Below are positions 40,132-50,271 of a stretch of 64,000 nucleotides of DNA, in pieces. Position 1 is the first letter of the stretch; each line of letters begins with the position of its first letter. The notes beneath the pieces were generated by a model, which ran no database searches, had not been told where the DNA came from, and saw nothing but the letters and a program-made list of their open reading frames with translations. Made by a program: the position numbers and the translations under genes. The DNA is from Rhodoluna sp. Its GTDB lineage: Bacteria; Actinomycetota; Actinomycetes; Actinomycetales; Microbacteriaceae. Where the stretch lies: contig JAHEBZ010000002.1 in the NCBI GenBank assembly GCA_024641985.1, positions 124,001 through 188,000 of the forward strand, in the 5' to 3' direction.

Positions 40132-41213
40132 TGAGGTTGCGCACCCCAAACGTGCACTGGACATTGCGTGGGTCGACCCAGCGAGTGGTTGAGTCGATTC
40201 CGCCAATCGTTCAGATTGTGCTCGGTGCCACCGCCGCATTTTCGTTTGCATATTTCGTGTTAAGTCACGCAAACCCAATTTTTTCGGTCACGGTCACAAT
40301 TGCATCGCTCGGCTTCACCCGCGATGCTCGCCCTCGCAGAATTGTTGAGACGGCGTTTGGCATGGTGGTTGGCATCGCACTTAGCGAAATGTTGCTAGCC
40401 GCACTTGGCCAAGGTGTTGCGCAAATGGCGCTGGTGTTGCTGATCGCTTTGCTGGCCGCACGCTTCATCACCGGTTCGGCAGCTTTTGCTCTAACCGTGG
40501 CAATTCAAGCCATGTTGGTTTACATCATGCCGGCGCCCGAAGGCGGAGTGTTTATTCGAAGCATCGACGGGCTAATCGGTGGTGCAACCGCATTGATTTT
40601 CACCGCGCTAATTCCCCGAGACCCGCGTGGTTTGGCCATCAAAGATGCCAATAAGCTTTTTGCAATATTTCTAGACTCGCTCAACGCGCTCAAAATTGCG
40701 GTTAGAAATGTAGATGTAAAGGTTGTCGATGAAGCGCTGATTCGGGTGCGCAAATCGCAGCCGCTGGTAGATAACTGGCGGTTATCACTAGAGAGCGCAA
40801 TTGCGATTGCGCGAATTTCGCCGTTTCTGCGCAAGCATCGCCACGAGTTGTTGGGTCAAGTGCGGGTGATGCGCGGAATGGACCTTGCCACGAGGAACCT
40901 TCGCGTTGTGGTTCGCCGAGTTGATTTTTTAGTTGACGACGGTGTGCCCAGGCCCTACCTTGCCGACCTTTTTGAGCAGATATCCGATGGCGTTGCGCTC
41001 TTGGCTAAGGGGCTCGAAGAACCCGGTGCGCTTGACCAAGCCGAAGTTTCGTTGAAAGCTGTGATGCATCAACTCGACCCAAAACGGTTTGGCATCGCCG
41101 ATCAAATTCGCGAGGCAAGCGTGTTGCTTTTGCTTCGCCCGCTATTGGTTGACCTGCTTTGTGCCTCGGGCATGACCGAAGATGAAGCACGGGCAGAATT
41201 GCCAACCATTTAA
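40131..41213 (+). CDS. FUSC/aromatic acid exporter family membrane protein
   Basis: Multi-TM N-terminal with FUSC-like pattern, cytosolic C-terminus. Confidence 0.75.
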   Translation: MRLRTPNVHWTLRGSTQRVVESIPPIVQIVLGATAAFSFAYFVLSHANPIFSVTVTIASLGFTRDARPRRIVETAFGMVVGIALSEMLLAALGQGVAQMALVLLIALLAARFITGSAAFALTVAIQAMLVYIMPAPEGGVFIRSIDGLIGGATALIFTALIPRDPRGLAIKDANKLFAIFLDSLNALKIAVRNVDVKVVDEALIRVRKSQPLVDNWRLSLESAIAIARISPFLRKHRHELLGQVRVMRGMDLATRNLRVVVRRVDFLVDDGVPRPYLADLFEQISDGVALLAKGLEEPGALDQAEVSLKAVMHQLDPKRFGIADQIREASVLLLLRPLLVDLLCASGMTEDEARAELPTI

Positions 41214-42001
41214 CTTGGTTTTACTGCCTGCCAATCGATGGTTAGCTCGCCAAGACGCCAGCGTTTTTTATCGCCAACCAACGGCCACCCGGCTGCCAGC
41301 AAATCTTTGCAGCAAGCAACCCAACGTTGGGCCGCCCCAAAGGCGCTAAGCCCGGCATTATTTCGCCAGGCGGCATCGAGTGCGTTTAGAAATTCATGGA
41401 TGCGTTGACCGGGGGTGTTGTGGTGAATTAGTGCTTTGGGCAAACGTTCGGCCACCTTGCTTGGAAGGTCGAGTTGGTTCAGGCGCAGTGAAATGGTCAA
41501 AGTTTTTGGGCCAGATTTATCGAGTGTTATCCATGAGGCAAGTCGCCCAATTTCATCGCACGTGCCCTCGATGAGCAAACCCTCGGGGCTAAGTTTTTCG
41601 AGCATTCGATCCCACGCTGCCGCAACCTCGGTTTCGCTATATTGCCGCAGCACGTTGAAAGCTCGAATGATGGTTGCCTCTTTGCCAAGTTGGCTAGGCA
41701 ATGGAACCTCAAAACCGCCATGAGTGAAGTGCAGGTTTTCGGTTGCCACCGCGAGGCCACGCTCAACGCGCTCGCGGTCAATCTCTATGCCAACCACATG
41801 AGTTGCGGGGTTTATTTTGCTCAGTCGCCCCAAAAGTTCGATAGCCGTGATTGGGCTAGCGCCAAAACCAAGGTCAACCACCACGGGCTTATCGCAAGAG
41901 CGCATCAGTGGTTGGCTGGCAATAAACCGATCAACGCGACGCAACCGGTTTGGGTTGGTCGTTCCTCGCGTGATTGTGCCCACCGGCTTCATAGTTGCCA
42001 C
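41210..42001 (-). CDS. Class I SAM-dependent methyltransferase-like protein
   Basis: VVDLGFGASPITAIELLGRL...VVGIEIDRERV. Confidence 0.75.
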   Translation of the reverse strand: MATMKPVGTITRGTTNPNRLRRVDRFIASQPLMRSCDKPVVVDLGFGASPITAIELLGRLSKINPATHVVGIEIDRERVERGLAVATENLHFTHGGFEVPLPSQLGKEATIIRAFNVLRQYSETEVAAAWDRMLEKLSPEGLLIEGTCDEIGRLASWITLDKSGPKTLTISLRLNQLDLPSKVAERLPKALIHHNTPGQRIHEFLNALDAAWRNNAGLSAFGAAQRWVACCKDLLAAGWPLVGDKKRWRLGELTIDWQAVKPS

Positions 42002-42036
42002 GCATTCAAAGATAGCCGACCGCTAAACTTGAAGTT

Positions 42037-42792
42037 ATGACTGCTAAGTACACTCTCATTCTTTTGCGCCACGGCAACTCGGTTTGGAACCAAGAAAACC
42101 TCTTCACGGGTTGGGTTGATGTTGATCTAAGCGACCAGGGTCGAGCCGAGGCGAAGCGGGCCGGCGAACTTTTGGCCGAGTCTGGCCTCAAGCCCGACTT
42201 GCTGTTCACATCGCGCCTTAAGCGTGCAATCAACACTGCGCACATCGCTTTAAACGCGGCTGAGCGCAGCTGGATCGACGTTCAGCGCGACTGGCGCCTA
42301 AACGAACGCCACTATGGCGCATTGCAAGGCAAAGACAAGGCGCAGACCCTGGCCGAATACGGCCCAGAAATGTTCCAGACCTGGCGTCGCAGCTTTGATG
42401 TTCCGCCACCGCCGATCGACGATGCCGACCAGTTCTCGCAGGCGCACGATGAACGCTACGCAGAGCTCGGCGAAAACATTCCTAAGACCGAGTGCCTCAA
42501 AGATGTTCTCGATCGCATGTTGCCATTCTGGTTGTCTGATATTCAGCCGGCGCTAAAAGCCAACAAGACCGTTTTGGTTACCGCGCATGGCAACTCACTT
42601 CGCGCATTGGTTAAGCACCTCGACGCAATCTCAGATGACGACATCGCTGAGCTCAACATTCCAACCGGTATTCCTTTGGTTTATCACCTGGATGAAAGTT
42701 TCAAGCCAGTGGTTGCCGGGGGAGAATATCTCGACCCAGAGGCTGCTGCTGCCGGAGCCGCTGCGGTTGCCGCTCAGGGCGCCAAGAAGTAA
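42037..42792 (+). CDS. gpmA: 2,3-bisphosphoglycerate-dependent phosphoglycerate mutase
   Basis: [44 protein letters not shown]. Confidence 0.96.
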   Translation: MTAKYTLILLRHGNSVWNQENLFTGWVDVDLSDQGRAEAKRAGELLAESGLKPDLLFTSRLKRAINTAHIALNAAERSWIDVQRDWRLNERHYGALQGKDKAQTLAEYGPEMFQTWRRSFDVPPPPIDDADQFSQAHDERYAELGENIPKTECLKDVLDRMLPFWLSDIQPALKANKTVLVTAHGNSLRALVKHLDAISDDDIAELNIPTGIPLVYHLDESFKPVVAGGEYLDPEAAAAGAAAVAAQGAKK

Positions 42793-42803
42793 TTCAAGTT
42801 ACA

Positions 42804-42844
42804 AGTAAACCCCTTCAGCATCGGGCTGGAGGGGTTTACTTTTT
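42804..42844 (+). terminator. Intrinsic terminator after gpmA (between convergent gpmA and phoU)
   Basis: agtaaacccc...ggggtttactttttt-type stem. Confidence 0.85.
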
Positions 42845-42857
42845 GACCTGAAGTTTG

Positions 42858-43508
42858 TTATTCGGTCTCGTGCCAAGCACCAGTGGTTAGGTAACTCACC
42901 TTGCTCGAAATGTCTACAACGTGATCTGCGAAACGCTCGTGATAGCGACTAGCCAAAGTAACGTCTACGGTGAACATGGCGTTTTCTTTCCAATCGTCAG
43001 CCAACACAACATCAAATACGTGGCGGTGCAGGGCGTCTACACGTTCATCCTGGGCCTGAATTTCGCGGGCAAAATCGACATCGGTGTTTGCCAACAACTT
43101 GGTCACCTTGCGGGCAAGCTCAATGTCGAGTTGACCCATCTCTTCGAAAGTGCTGGTTAGGGCCGAAGGCACAGCCGAACCCGGAAACCTAAACCTAGCG
43201 ATGGCGGCGATGTGGCCGGCAAGCGCGCCCATGCGCTCTAGCGAGGCCGAAATGCGAAGGGCCGAAACAAGGATGCGAAGGTCGCGAGCCACCGGTGACT
43301 GGCGAGCAAGAATGCGAATAACTAGTTCGTCGAGAGCCAAAGCCTTTTCGCCGGTTTGATCTGCAATGGCTATGGCCTCATCGGCTAGCGCCACATCGGA
43401 TGTGTTGAACGCGGTAGTGGCCTTCTCGATGATGCGAGTCGCATCCTCGGCAATCTCAACCAGGCGAGTTTGCACTTCGTGCAATTGACTCTGAAATACT
43501 TCGCGCAT
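42858..43508 (-). CDS. phoU: Phosphate transport system regulatory protein PhoU
   Basis: MREVFQSQLHEVQTRLVEIAEDATRIIEKATTAF; two PhoU repeats; start at ATG 43508. Confidence 0.92.
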   Translation of the reverse strand: MREVFQSQLHEVQTRLVEIAEDATRIIEKATTAFNTSDVALADEAIAIADQTGEKALALDELVIRILARQSPVARDLRILVSALRISASLERMGALAGHIAAIARFRFPGSAVPSALTSTFEEMGQLDIELARKVTKLLANTDVDFAREIQAQDERVDALHRHVFDVVLADDWKENAMFTVDVTLASRYHERFADHVVDISSKVSYLTTGAWHETE

Positions 43509-43652
43509 GGGTATGCCTTTCTTAGCGTTCTGATTGACCCTTTCAGCCAAAGGTAAACAAATGACAAATTAGGGCTGAACGCCCAGAGAATATAGGTGTT
43601 GCAGGGATTCTAAGGATAGAAGGCAACCAAACCATAACCTACTGTTAATAAT

Positions 43653-44798
43653 GTGAACGAGTTTCTGGCCAACACCTTAATTGCCGTGGCCGGCATTTCA
43701 ATTGGCGTGCTCATCGGCATGCTGGTTGGTCGCGCATATCGCCAAGATCTGGCCGAGGAGTTAGAGGCGGCAACAAGCCAAGACACCGTTGCCGACACAC
43801 TCGAAGTGCTTTCGACACCAGCCATTTTGCTCGATGGCGTAAACACAATAACCAGCGCTACCGCGAGCGCTGCGGTTCTTGGCTTCAAGGTCGATACGGT
43901 TTTGGTGCAACCCGAGTTGCTTCAACTAGCCAGAAAGACTCGCAAAAAGGGTGAGGCAAGTTCTGAGCAGCTCGAAATATCGGTTGGTTTATCGAGCGAG
44001 AAGTTATTTGTAAACGTGCGAGCCGGTTTGCTTAACAACGGCAAAGTTTTAATCGCCATCGAAGACTTGACCGAGTCGAAGCGCCTCGATGACACCAGGC
44101 GTGATTTCATCGCGAATATTTCTCACGAACTAAAAACGCCGATCGGTGCAATTAGTTTGCTTTCTGAGGCCTTGATCGACTCTGTAGATGACCCAGAAGT
44201 CACCAAGAAATTCTCAACCGATTTGCATCGCGAAGCGGGGCGATTGGCCAACTTGGTGCAAGACATCATTGCACTTAGCCGTCTGCAGGGCACCGAGGTT
44301 GATCGAAACGGGCAGCTTGTCGACATGGCATCGGTGGTCGAAGAGGCCGTTGATCGAAATCAGGTATTGGCATCACAACGCAAGGTAAAGATCAAGGTCG
44401 ACACAAAGAAAATGATCGATGTTATCGGCGACCGCGAACTTTTGGTTACCGCTGTCAAGAATCTTGTTGAAAACGCAATCCTCTACTCGGATGAGGGCAG
44501 CCAGGTTGGTATTGGCCTGCGCCAGAAACACGGAATAGCTGCGGTAGCGGTTGCCGATAGTGGCATTGGCATTTTGCCAGAGCACCAAGACAGAATTTTC
44601 GAACGTTTTTATCGGGCAGACCCTTCGCGCTCGCGCCAAACGGGTGGCACGGGTTTGGGTCTGGCAATTGTGAAGCACGTTGCGCTAAAGCACAGGGGCG
44701 ATGTGCAGCTGTTTTCGCAACCCGGATTAGGTTCTACTTTTACTTTTAGAGTGCCGATTGCCAAGCAAAAAATTACCACGAGCAAGGATGACGAATGA
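43653..44798 (+). CDS. senX3: Sensor histidine kinase, SenX3-like
   Basis: DFIANISHELKTPIGAISLLSEAL; divergent from phoU and overlapping regX3. Confidence 0.9.
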   Translation: MNEFLANTLIAVAGISIGVLIGMLVGRAYRQDLAEELEAATSQDTVADTLEVLSTPAILLDGVNTITSATASAAVLGFKVDTVLVQPELLQLARKTRKKGEASSEQLEISVGLSSEKLFVNVRAGLLNNGKVLIAIEDLTESKRLDDTRRDFIANISHELKTPIGAISLLSEALIDSVDDPEVTKKFSTDLHREAGRLANLVQDIIALSRLQGTEVDRNGQLVDMASVVEEAVDRNQVLASQRKVKIKVDTKKMIDVIGDRELLVTAVKNLVENAILYSDEGSQVGIGLRQKHGIAAVAVADSGIGILPEHQDRIFERFYRADPSRSRQTGGTGLGLAIVKHVALKHRGDVQLFSQPGLGSTFTFRVPIAKQKITTSKDDE

Positions 44799-45481
44799 CA
44801 AAAATTTTAGTCGTTGAAGACGAAAAATCTCTTCGCGAGCCGCTGGTTTATCTTCTTCAAAAAGAGGGATATGAGGTTATCGAGGCGGAGGATGGCACGC
44901 AGGCGCTTGAAAAATTTGCCACTAAGGGTGCCGATCTAATTTTGCTCGACCTCATGTTGCCTGGTGTAAGTGGCAACGAGGTTTGCCGTCAGATTCGACA
45001 AAGCTCGGCCGTGCCGATCATCATGCTCACAGCAAAAGACTCAGAAATCGACAAGGTTGTTGGCCTTGAACTTGGCGCCGATGATTATGTAACCAAACCC
45101 TATTCAACACGCGAACTTTTGGCGCGCATGAAAGCAATTCTTCGACGCCTGTCTGAGTCGAGCCCGGTGGTAGCCGCAGACGGTGTCATTGAGGCTGGGC
45201 CAGTGCGCCTAGACAGTGAACGCCACGTGGTTTCGGTGCACGGCACTAAAGTGGCGATGCCGCTCAAAGAGTTTGAGCTTCTCGAATTGCTGATGGAGAA
45301 CATCAATCGAGTGCTTACCAGGGGTCAGATTATCGATCGAGTGTGGGGCCCAAATTATTTTGGCGACACCAAGACCCTCGACGTGCACGTGAAGCGCATC
45401 CGCTCAAAAATCGAGGATGACCCAGCCAGGCCGGTGCACCTGTTAACCGTGCGTGGGCTCGGTTATAAATTCGAGGCTTAG
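44795..45481 (+). CDS. regX3: OmpR-type response regulator, RegX3-like
   Basis: ILVVEDEKSLREPLVYLLQKEGYEV...KTLDVHVKRIRSKIEDDPARPVHLLTVRGLGYKFE. Confidence 0.92.
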   Translation: MTKILVVEDEKSLREPLVYLLQKEGYEVIEAEDGTQALEKFATKGADLILLDLMLPGVSGNEVCRQIRQSSAVPIIMLTAKDSEIDKVVGLELGADDYVTKPYSTRELLARMKAILRRLSESSPVVAADGVIEAGPVRLDSERHVVSVHGTKVAMPLKEFELLELLMENINRVLTRGQIIDRVWGPNYFGDTKTLDVHVKRIRSKIEDDPARPVHLLTVRGLGYKFEA

Positions 45482-45488
45482 CTAAAAC

Positions 45489-46031
45489 CTAGTGATCGGT
45501 TTCTTCGGCAGCAGGCTCGGTGGCCTCTGGTGAAGGCTCGATGCTTGAAGAGCCAGGCAGGCTTGCCACAAGCTCTTTGTATTCTGCCAAAGTGCCATCC
45601 ATAATCGGCACGCGAATTTCTTTGCCGGTGCCGTTCGCTTCGATTACGAAGATGTTGGCAATCTGCCCGGCCTTGCCAGCCAAGTCGATGATCAGGGCAG
45701 AGTTTCCGTTGTAGCCAAGGTCAAGTTTTTGACCAGGCAACAGGCTAAAGGCAACCTCGCGCTTTTTGGCGCTGGCTTCATCGGTGTATTGAATCTTGAA
45801 GGTCGTTGCGGTTGCGCCTGAGTTCACGATTGAACCGAATAGGGCCTCGCCACCGTTGCCATTGGTTAGGTAAATGAAGTTACGAACCTTCACGTTCTCA
45901 AGGTTGATCTGAGCGCCATCGCTAGGTGCATAAACCTCGATCGAAGCGATCGGGCTCATGAATCCGCAGCCAGATGTGCCTAGCAAAAGTGATGCAGCGA
46001 TGCCAACAGCGGCGAACTTACGGATGATCAA
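45489..46031 (-). CDS. Putative lipoprotein of unknown function
   Basis: Lipobox [10 protein letters not shown]. Confidence 0.75.
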   Translation of the reverse strand: MIIRKFAAVGIAASLLLGTSGCGFMSPIASIEVYAPSDGAQINLENVKVRNFIYLTNGNGGEALFGSIVNSGATATTFKIQYTDEASAKKREVAFSLLPGQKLDLGYNGNSALIIDLAGKAGQIANIFVIEANGTGKEIRVPIMDGTLAEYKELVASLPGSSSIEPSPEATEPAAEETDH

Positions 46032-46129
46032 TTTTCCTCCTGAGAAGCGATTTAGGTCGCCTCCAGTTTACTCCTTTAGATAACGGGCTTCCTGTGGTAA
46101 AATTGGTCTTTCTGAAGGGAATCACCCAC

Positions 46130-46612
46130 ATGAAGTTTGAAGTCGGCGAAACAGTCGTATACCCGCACCACGGTGCAGCACAAATTATCGAGGTCGCTGA
46201 CCGCACCATTCGTGGTGAAACCAAGCTTTACCTACAGCTCAAGGTTGCTCAGGGCGACCTAACTATTTGGGTTCCCGCCGAAAACGTTGAGATGGTCGGC
46301 GTTCGCGACGTAATCGACAAAAAGGGCGTTGAACAGGTGTTCTCGGTGCTTCGTGCAGAGTTCACCGAAGAGCCAACCAACTGGTCTCGCCGCTATAAGG
46401 CAAACCTCGAAAAGCTTGCTTCTGGCGATGTGGTCAAAGTTTCAGAAGTCGTTCGCGACCTATGGCGTCGCGATCAAGACCGAGGTCTTTCGGCCGGCGA
46501 AAAGCGCATGCTAGCCAAGGCTCGTCAAATTCTTGTGTCAGAGCTTGCTCTTGCTCGCAAGGTCGACGAAGTCAAGGCTTCGGCAACTCTCGACGAAGTT
46601 CTAGCTTCTTAA
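46130..46612 (+). CDS. carD: CarD family transcriptional regulator
   Basis: [30 protein letters not shown]; start at ATG 46130. Confidence 0.94.
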   Translation: MKFEVGETVVYPHHGAAQIIEVADRTIRGETKLYLQLKVAQGDLTIWVPAENVEMVGVRDVIDKKGVEQVFSVLRAEFTEEPTNWSRRYKANLEKLASGDVVKVSEVVRDLWRRDQDRGLSAGEKRMLAKARQILVSELALARKVDEVKASATLDEVLAS

Positions 46613-46627
46613 CAGGCAGGCCAAGGC

Positions 46628-47821
46628 ATGACCAATCGCGACATCGCGGTAGTGGTTGTGGCCGCAGGTCGTGGTGAGCGTTTAGGCGCCTCAAAGCCAA
46701 AGGCCTTCGTCGACTTAGTCGGCAAGCCGCTGCTATCGCACGCAATCGAATCCATCGCAGCTTTGCCGCACCTGGCGCAGCTGATAATTGCCGTGCCCGC
46801 ATCGCACCTCATCGAAGCCAACGACGTGGCTAATGAGCTTGTTGTCGACGGCGATGTGCAACTCGACATCGTGGTTGGTGGTCAAACTCGCCAAGCCTCT
46901 ATCTCTAATGCACTTGCCGTTTTATCGCCCGGTGCAGGGGTTGTGCTTGTGCACGATGCCGCGCGCGCCATGACTCCAACCTCTGTGTTTTCAAGAGTTG
47001 CTAATTCGGTTCGTGAAACCGGCCTTTCTACGGTGCCGGTCATCAAAATTGCCGACACAATAAAGCGCATTGATGGCGATTTGGTTCGTGAAACAATCGA
47101 TCGAAATATTCTTCGTGCCGCTCAAACACCTCAAGGGTTTGTGGCTGCCGATTTGGTTCGGGCCTATGCCGAGGCAAAAGCCGAATACACCGATGATGCG
47201 GCGCTTATGCAAGCCGCCGGCCTTGAGGTGCGCGCGGTTGAGGGGCATGACCAAGCCTTTAAAGTGACCACCCCCGAAGATCTGGCGGCCGCAGAAATGC
47301 GATTTGGTGGACACTATCGCTCGGGCATCGGCACCGACGTTCACCGCTTTAGTCAAAACTCTGACAAACCGCTTTATCTGGGCACCATAGTTTGGCCAGG
47401 CGAGCGTGGCCTCGATGGCCACAGCGACGGCGATGCGGTTAGCCACGCCATTGTTGACGCAATGCTTTCGGCAGCCGGCCTTGGCGATATCGGTTCAAAT
47501 TTCGGTGTCGACCGCCCAGAGTTTGCCGGTGCCAACGGAAAAGTTTTTATCGAAGGTGCGCTTGAGCTGCTTCGCGAGGCCGGTTTCGCTGTGCAAAACG
47601 TGGCTGTTCAAATCATCGGCAACCGTCCAAAGGTGGCTCCAAATCGTTTGGTGGTTGAACAGGCATTGACGGCAATCATCGGTGCCCCGGTTGCGCTATC
47701 TGCAACCACAACCGATGGGCTGGGGTTCTTGGGCAACACAGAGGGTGTGGCCGCAGTGGCAACCGCGCTGATTGCTGAATCAAGGGCCTTTAGAGCCTCT
47801 GACGATAGGCTGGCAAAGTGA
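46628..47821 (+). CDS. ispDF: Bifunctional IspD/IspF
   Basis: N-terminal VVVAAGRGERLGASKPKAFVDLVGKPLLSHAIE (IspD), C-terminal RSGIGTDVHRFSQN...GLDGHSDGDAVSHAIVDAMLSAAGLGDIG (IspF) in one ORF. Confidence 0.95.
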   Translation: MTNRDIAVVVVAAGRGERLGASKPKAFVDLVGKPLLSHAIESIAALPHLAQLIIAVPASHLIEANDVANELVVDGDVQLDIVVGGQTRQASISNALAVLSPGAGVVLVHDAARAMTPTSVFSRVANSVRETGLSTVPVIKIADTIKRIDGDLVRETIDRNILRAAQTPQGFVAADLVRAYAEAKAEYTDDAALMQAAGLEVRAVEGHDQAFKVTTPEDLAAAEMRFGGHYRSGIGTDVHRFSQNSDKPLYLGTIVWPGERGLDGHSDGDAVSHAIVDAMLSAAGLGDIGSNFGVDRPEFAGANGKVFIEGALELLREAGFAVQNVAVQIIGNRPKVAPNRLVVEQALTAIIGAPVALSATTTDGLGFLGNTEGVAAVATALIAESRAFRASDDRLAK

Positions 47822-49224
47822 GCCTGAGCCTATTTGATTCGAAATCGCAGAGCCTGCGAAGCTTTGAGCCCATCGTTGCTGGCCAAGTTGGTATTTATCT
47901 TTGTGGCCCAACCGTTCAGGGTCTTCCTCACGTTGGGCATCTTCGGTCTGCGTTGGTTTATGACCAACTTCGCCGATGGCTCGAGGCAAAGGGCCTTGCT
48001 GTCACCTTGGTTCGCAACATAACCGACATCGACGACAAGGTTCTCGAAAACGCCAAAGCAACCGGCGAGCAGTGGTGGGCGCTTGCCTATCGCTTTGAAC
48101 AAGAATTTAATCGGGTCTACCAGGTCGTTGGCATTGCCGCGCCAACCTATGAACCGCGGGCAACCGGTGCAATCCCCGAAATGATCGCTTTGATTCAAAA
48201 GTTGATCGAGCGAGGCTTTGCCTATCAAGCCGATGACGGTTCGGCAAATGTCTATTTTGCCGCTGGCAAGTGGGCCAATTATGGTGAGCTAACCAATCAG
48301 CGCATCGATGACATGGCCGACGACGCTGATGCCGAATCGCGAGGCAAGCGCGCTCCGCATGATTTTGCGCTCTGGAAGGCCCACAAAGTTGGCGATGCAG
48401 ATTCGGCAGCCTGGAACACGCCTTTTGGTCTAGGCCGCCCTGGCTGGCACATCGAGTGTTCTGCAATGGCAACCAAATACCTTGGCAGCAAATTCGACAT
48501 CCATGGCGGCGGGCTTGACCTAAGGTTTCCGCATCACGAAAACGAGCTTGCCCAATCGGGGGCTGCCGGAGACGAATTTGCTAATTTCTGGCTGCACAAC
48601 GGGCTCGTAAATGTGGCTGGTCAAAAGATGTCAAAGTCTCTGGGCAACTCAATATTTGCAGCAGACCTGTTGGCGTTGGCAAGGCCTGCGGCAGTTCGCT
48701 ATTACCTCGGCTCGGCCCACTATCGCTCGGTGCTCGATTATCACGAGGGTGTTCTTGATGAAGCGACTGCTGCATTGGGTCGCATCGAAACCTTCCTTGC
48801 AAGGGCCGATCGTGCCGGCGCTAAAATTGCTATCGGCAACTCGTTACTTGCGGCCGTGCCGGCAGCTTTTATTGCAGCCATGGATGCCGACCTAGCGGTT
48901 CCGACCGCTCTGGCCGTGTTGCACGACACCGTTCGCGATGGCAACAGTGCTATCGACCTGGCAAACCTGTCAGATGTTTCTGCGGCTGCAACTTCGGTTC
49001 GAGCCATGCTTGCGGTGCTCGGAATCGACCTCGATATGGCTGAAGCGCCAACTTCGGGCAACGAACAGGCTTTGGATCAACTCATCCAAGGCCTAATTAG
49101 CGAGCGCAACGCAGCGCGCGCGGCAAAAGACTTTGCGCGTTCAGACGCGATCAGAGACCAACTAAAGGCAGCGGGCATCACTCTTGAAGACGCCGCCGAA
49201 TCAACGTATTGGAGTGTCAACTAA
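47818..49224 (+). CDS. cysS: Cysteine--tRNA ligase
   Basis: YLCGPTVQGLPHVGHLRSALVYDQL; HIECSAMA; KMSKSLGN. Confidence 0.96.
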   Translation: MSLSLFDSKSQSLRSFEPIVAGQVGIYLCGPTVQGLPHVGHLRSALVYDQLRRWLEAKGLAVTLVRNITDIDDKVLENAKATGEQWWALAYRFEQEFNRVYQVVGIAAPTYEPRATGAIPEMIALIQKLIERGFAYQADDGSANVYFAAGKWANYGELTNQRIDDMADDADAESRGKRAPHDFALWKAHKVGDADSAAWNTPFGLGRPGWHIECSAMATKYLGSKFDIHGGGLDLRFPHHENELAQSGAAGDEFANFWLHNGLVNVAGQKMSKSLGNSIFAADLLALARPAAVRYYLGSAHYRSVLDYHEGVLDEATAALGRIETFLARADRAGAKIAIGNSLLAAVPAAFIAAMDADLAVPTALAVLHDTVRDGNSAIDLANLSDVSAAATSVRAMLAVLGIDLDMAEAPTSGNEQALDQLIQGLISERNAARAAKDFARSDAIRDQLKAAGITLEDAAESTYWSVN

Positions 49225-50264
49225 TGGCAGCAAAACCGGGTCGCCCAGGAGCGGCAAAAAACAAAAAGGGCGGCCGTGTTGGCACCGGCGGCAACGGAAA
49301 GCAGGCACTTGAAGGCCGCGGACCAACCCCGAAGGCTGAGGATCGCCCGTATCACAAGGCTTATAAGGCTAAGGCCGCTGCCGAAAAGCACAAGCAGGCA
49401 ACCGGCGCAGTAACCGTTCGTCGCGGTGAATACTTGGCGCCGGCTGCCCGCACTGCAGGCTCTGCCGGAGCTGCAGCTCGTTCGGGTCAGCGTGTGGCCA
49501 AGGCCGCCGATGCCTCAGAGGTTTTGTCTGGCCGCAACTCGGTTGTCGAGGCGCTGCGCTCGAAGGTTCCTGCTACCGCTCTGTTTATTGCCTCTCGAAT
49601 CGAGATGGACGAGCGCGTTAAAGAAGCTATCAAAATTGCCGGCTCGCGAGGCATCGCGGTAAACGAAATTACTCGCCCCGAAATGGACCGAATGACCGGT
49701 TTCGATTCGGTTCACCAGGGTATCGCGCTGCAGGTTCCGCCTTATAAATACCAGCACCCAATGGAGCTGCTCGACCTAGTTTTGGCAAGAGGCCAGAAGC
49801 CGTTGTTCGTCGCGCTTGACGGCATCACCGACCCACGCAACCTTGGCGCGATCATCCGTTCGGTTGCCGCATTCGGTGGCCAAGGCGTAATTTTGCCTCA
49901 GCGCCGCTCAACCGGTGTGACTGCCTCGGCCTGGAAGACCTCGGCTGGCGCCGCAGCTCGCGTGCCAGTTGCACTTGCTGCAAACTTGAATGCCACTTTG
50001 AAAGAGTTCAAGAAGCGCGGTGTGTTTGTAGTTGGTCTTGATGGCGACGGCGACATGAGCCTGCCTAATTTTGAGTTGTCTACCGAACCATTGCTTTTGG
50101 TGGTTGGTTCTGAAGGTAAGGGCTTGTCGCGTTTGGTTACCGAAAACTGCGATGCAGTGCTTTCGATTCCAATTGCGCGCGACACCGAATCGCTAAACGC
50201 CGGCATTGCTGCTTCGGTCACGTTGTATGAAGTGTCTAAGCGTCGCGCTGCCTTGAAGCGCTAG
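49224..50264 (+). CDS. rlmB: 23S rRNA 2'-O-methyltransferase RlmB (SpoU/TrmH family)
   Basis: LSGRNSVVEALRSKVPATALFIA; DGITDPRNLGAIIRSVAAFGGQGVILPQRRS; basic N-terminal extension. Confidence 0.92.
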   Translation: MAAKPGRPGAAKNKKGGRVGTGGNGKQALEGRGPTPKAEDRPYHKAYKAKAAAEKHKQATGAVTVRRGEYLAPAARTAGSAGAAARSGQRVAKAADASEVLSGRNSVVEALRSKVPATALFIASRIEMDERVKEAIKIAGSRGIAVNEITRPEMDRMTGFDSVHQGIALQVPPYKYQHPMELLDLVLARGQKPLFVALDGITDPRNLGAIIRSVAAFGGQGVILPQRRSTGVTASAWKTSAGAAARVPVALAANLNATLKEFKKRGVFVVGLDGDGDMSLPNFELSTEPLLLVVGSEGKGLSRLVTENCDAVLSIPIARDTESLNAGIAASVTLYEVSKRRAALKR

Positions 50265-50271
50265 GTTCAAA

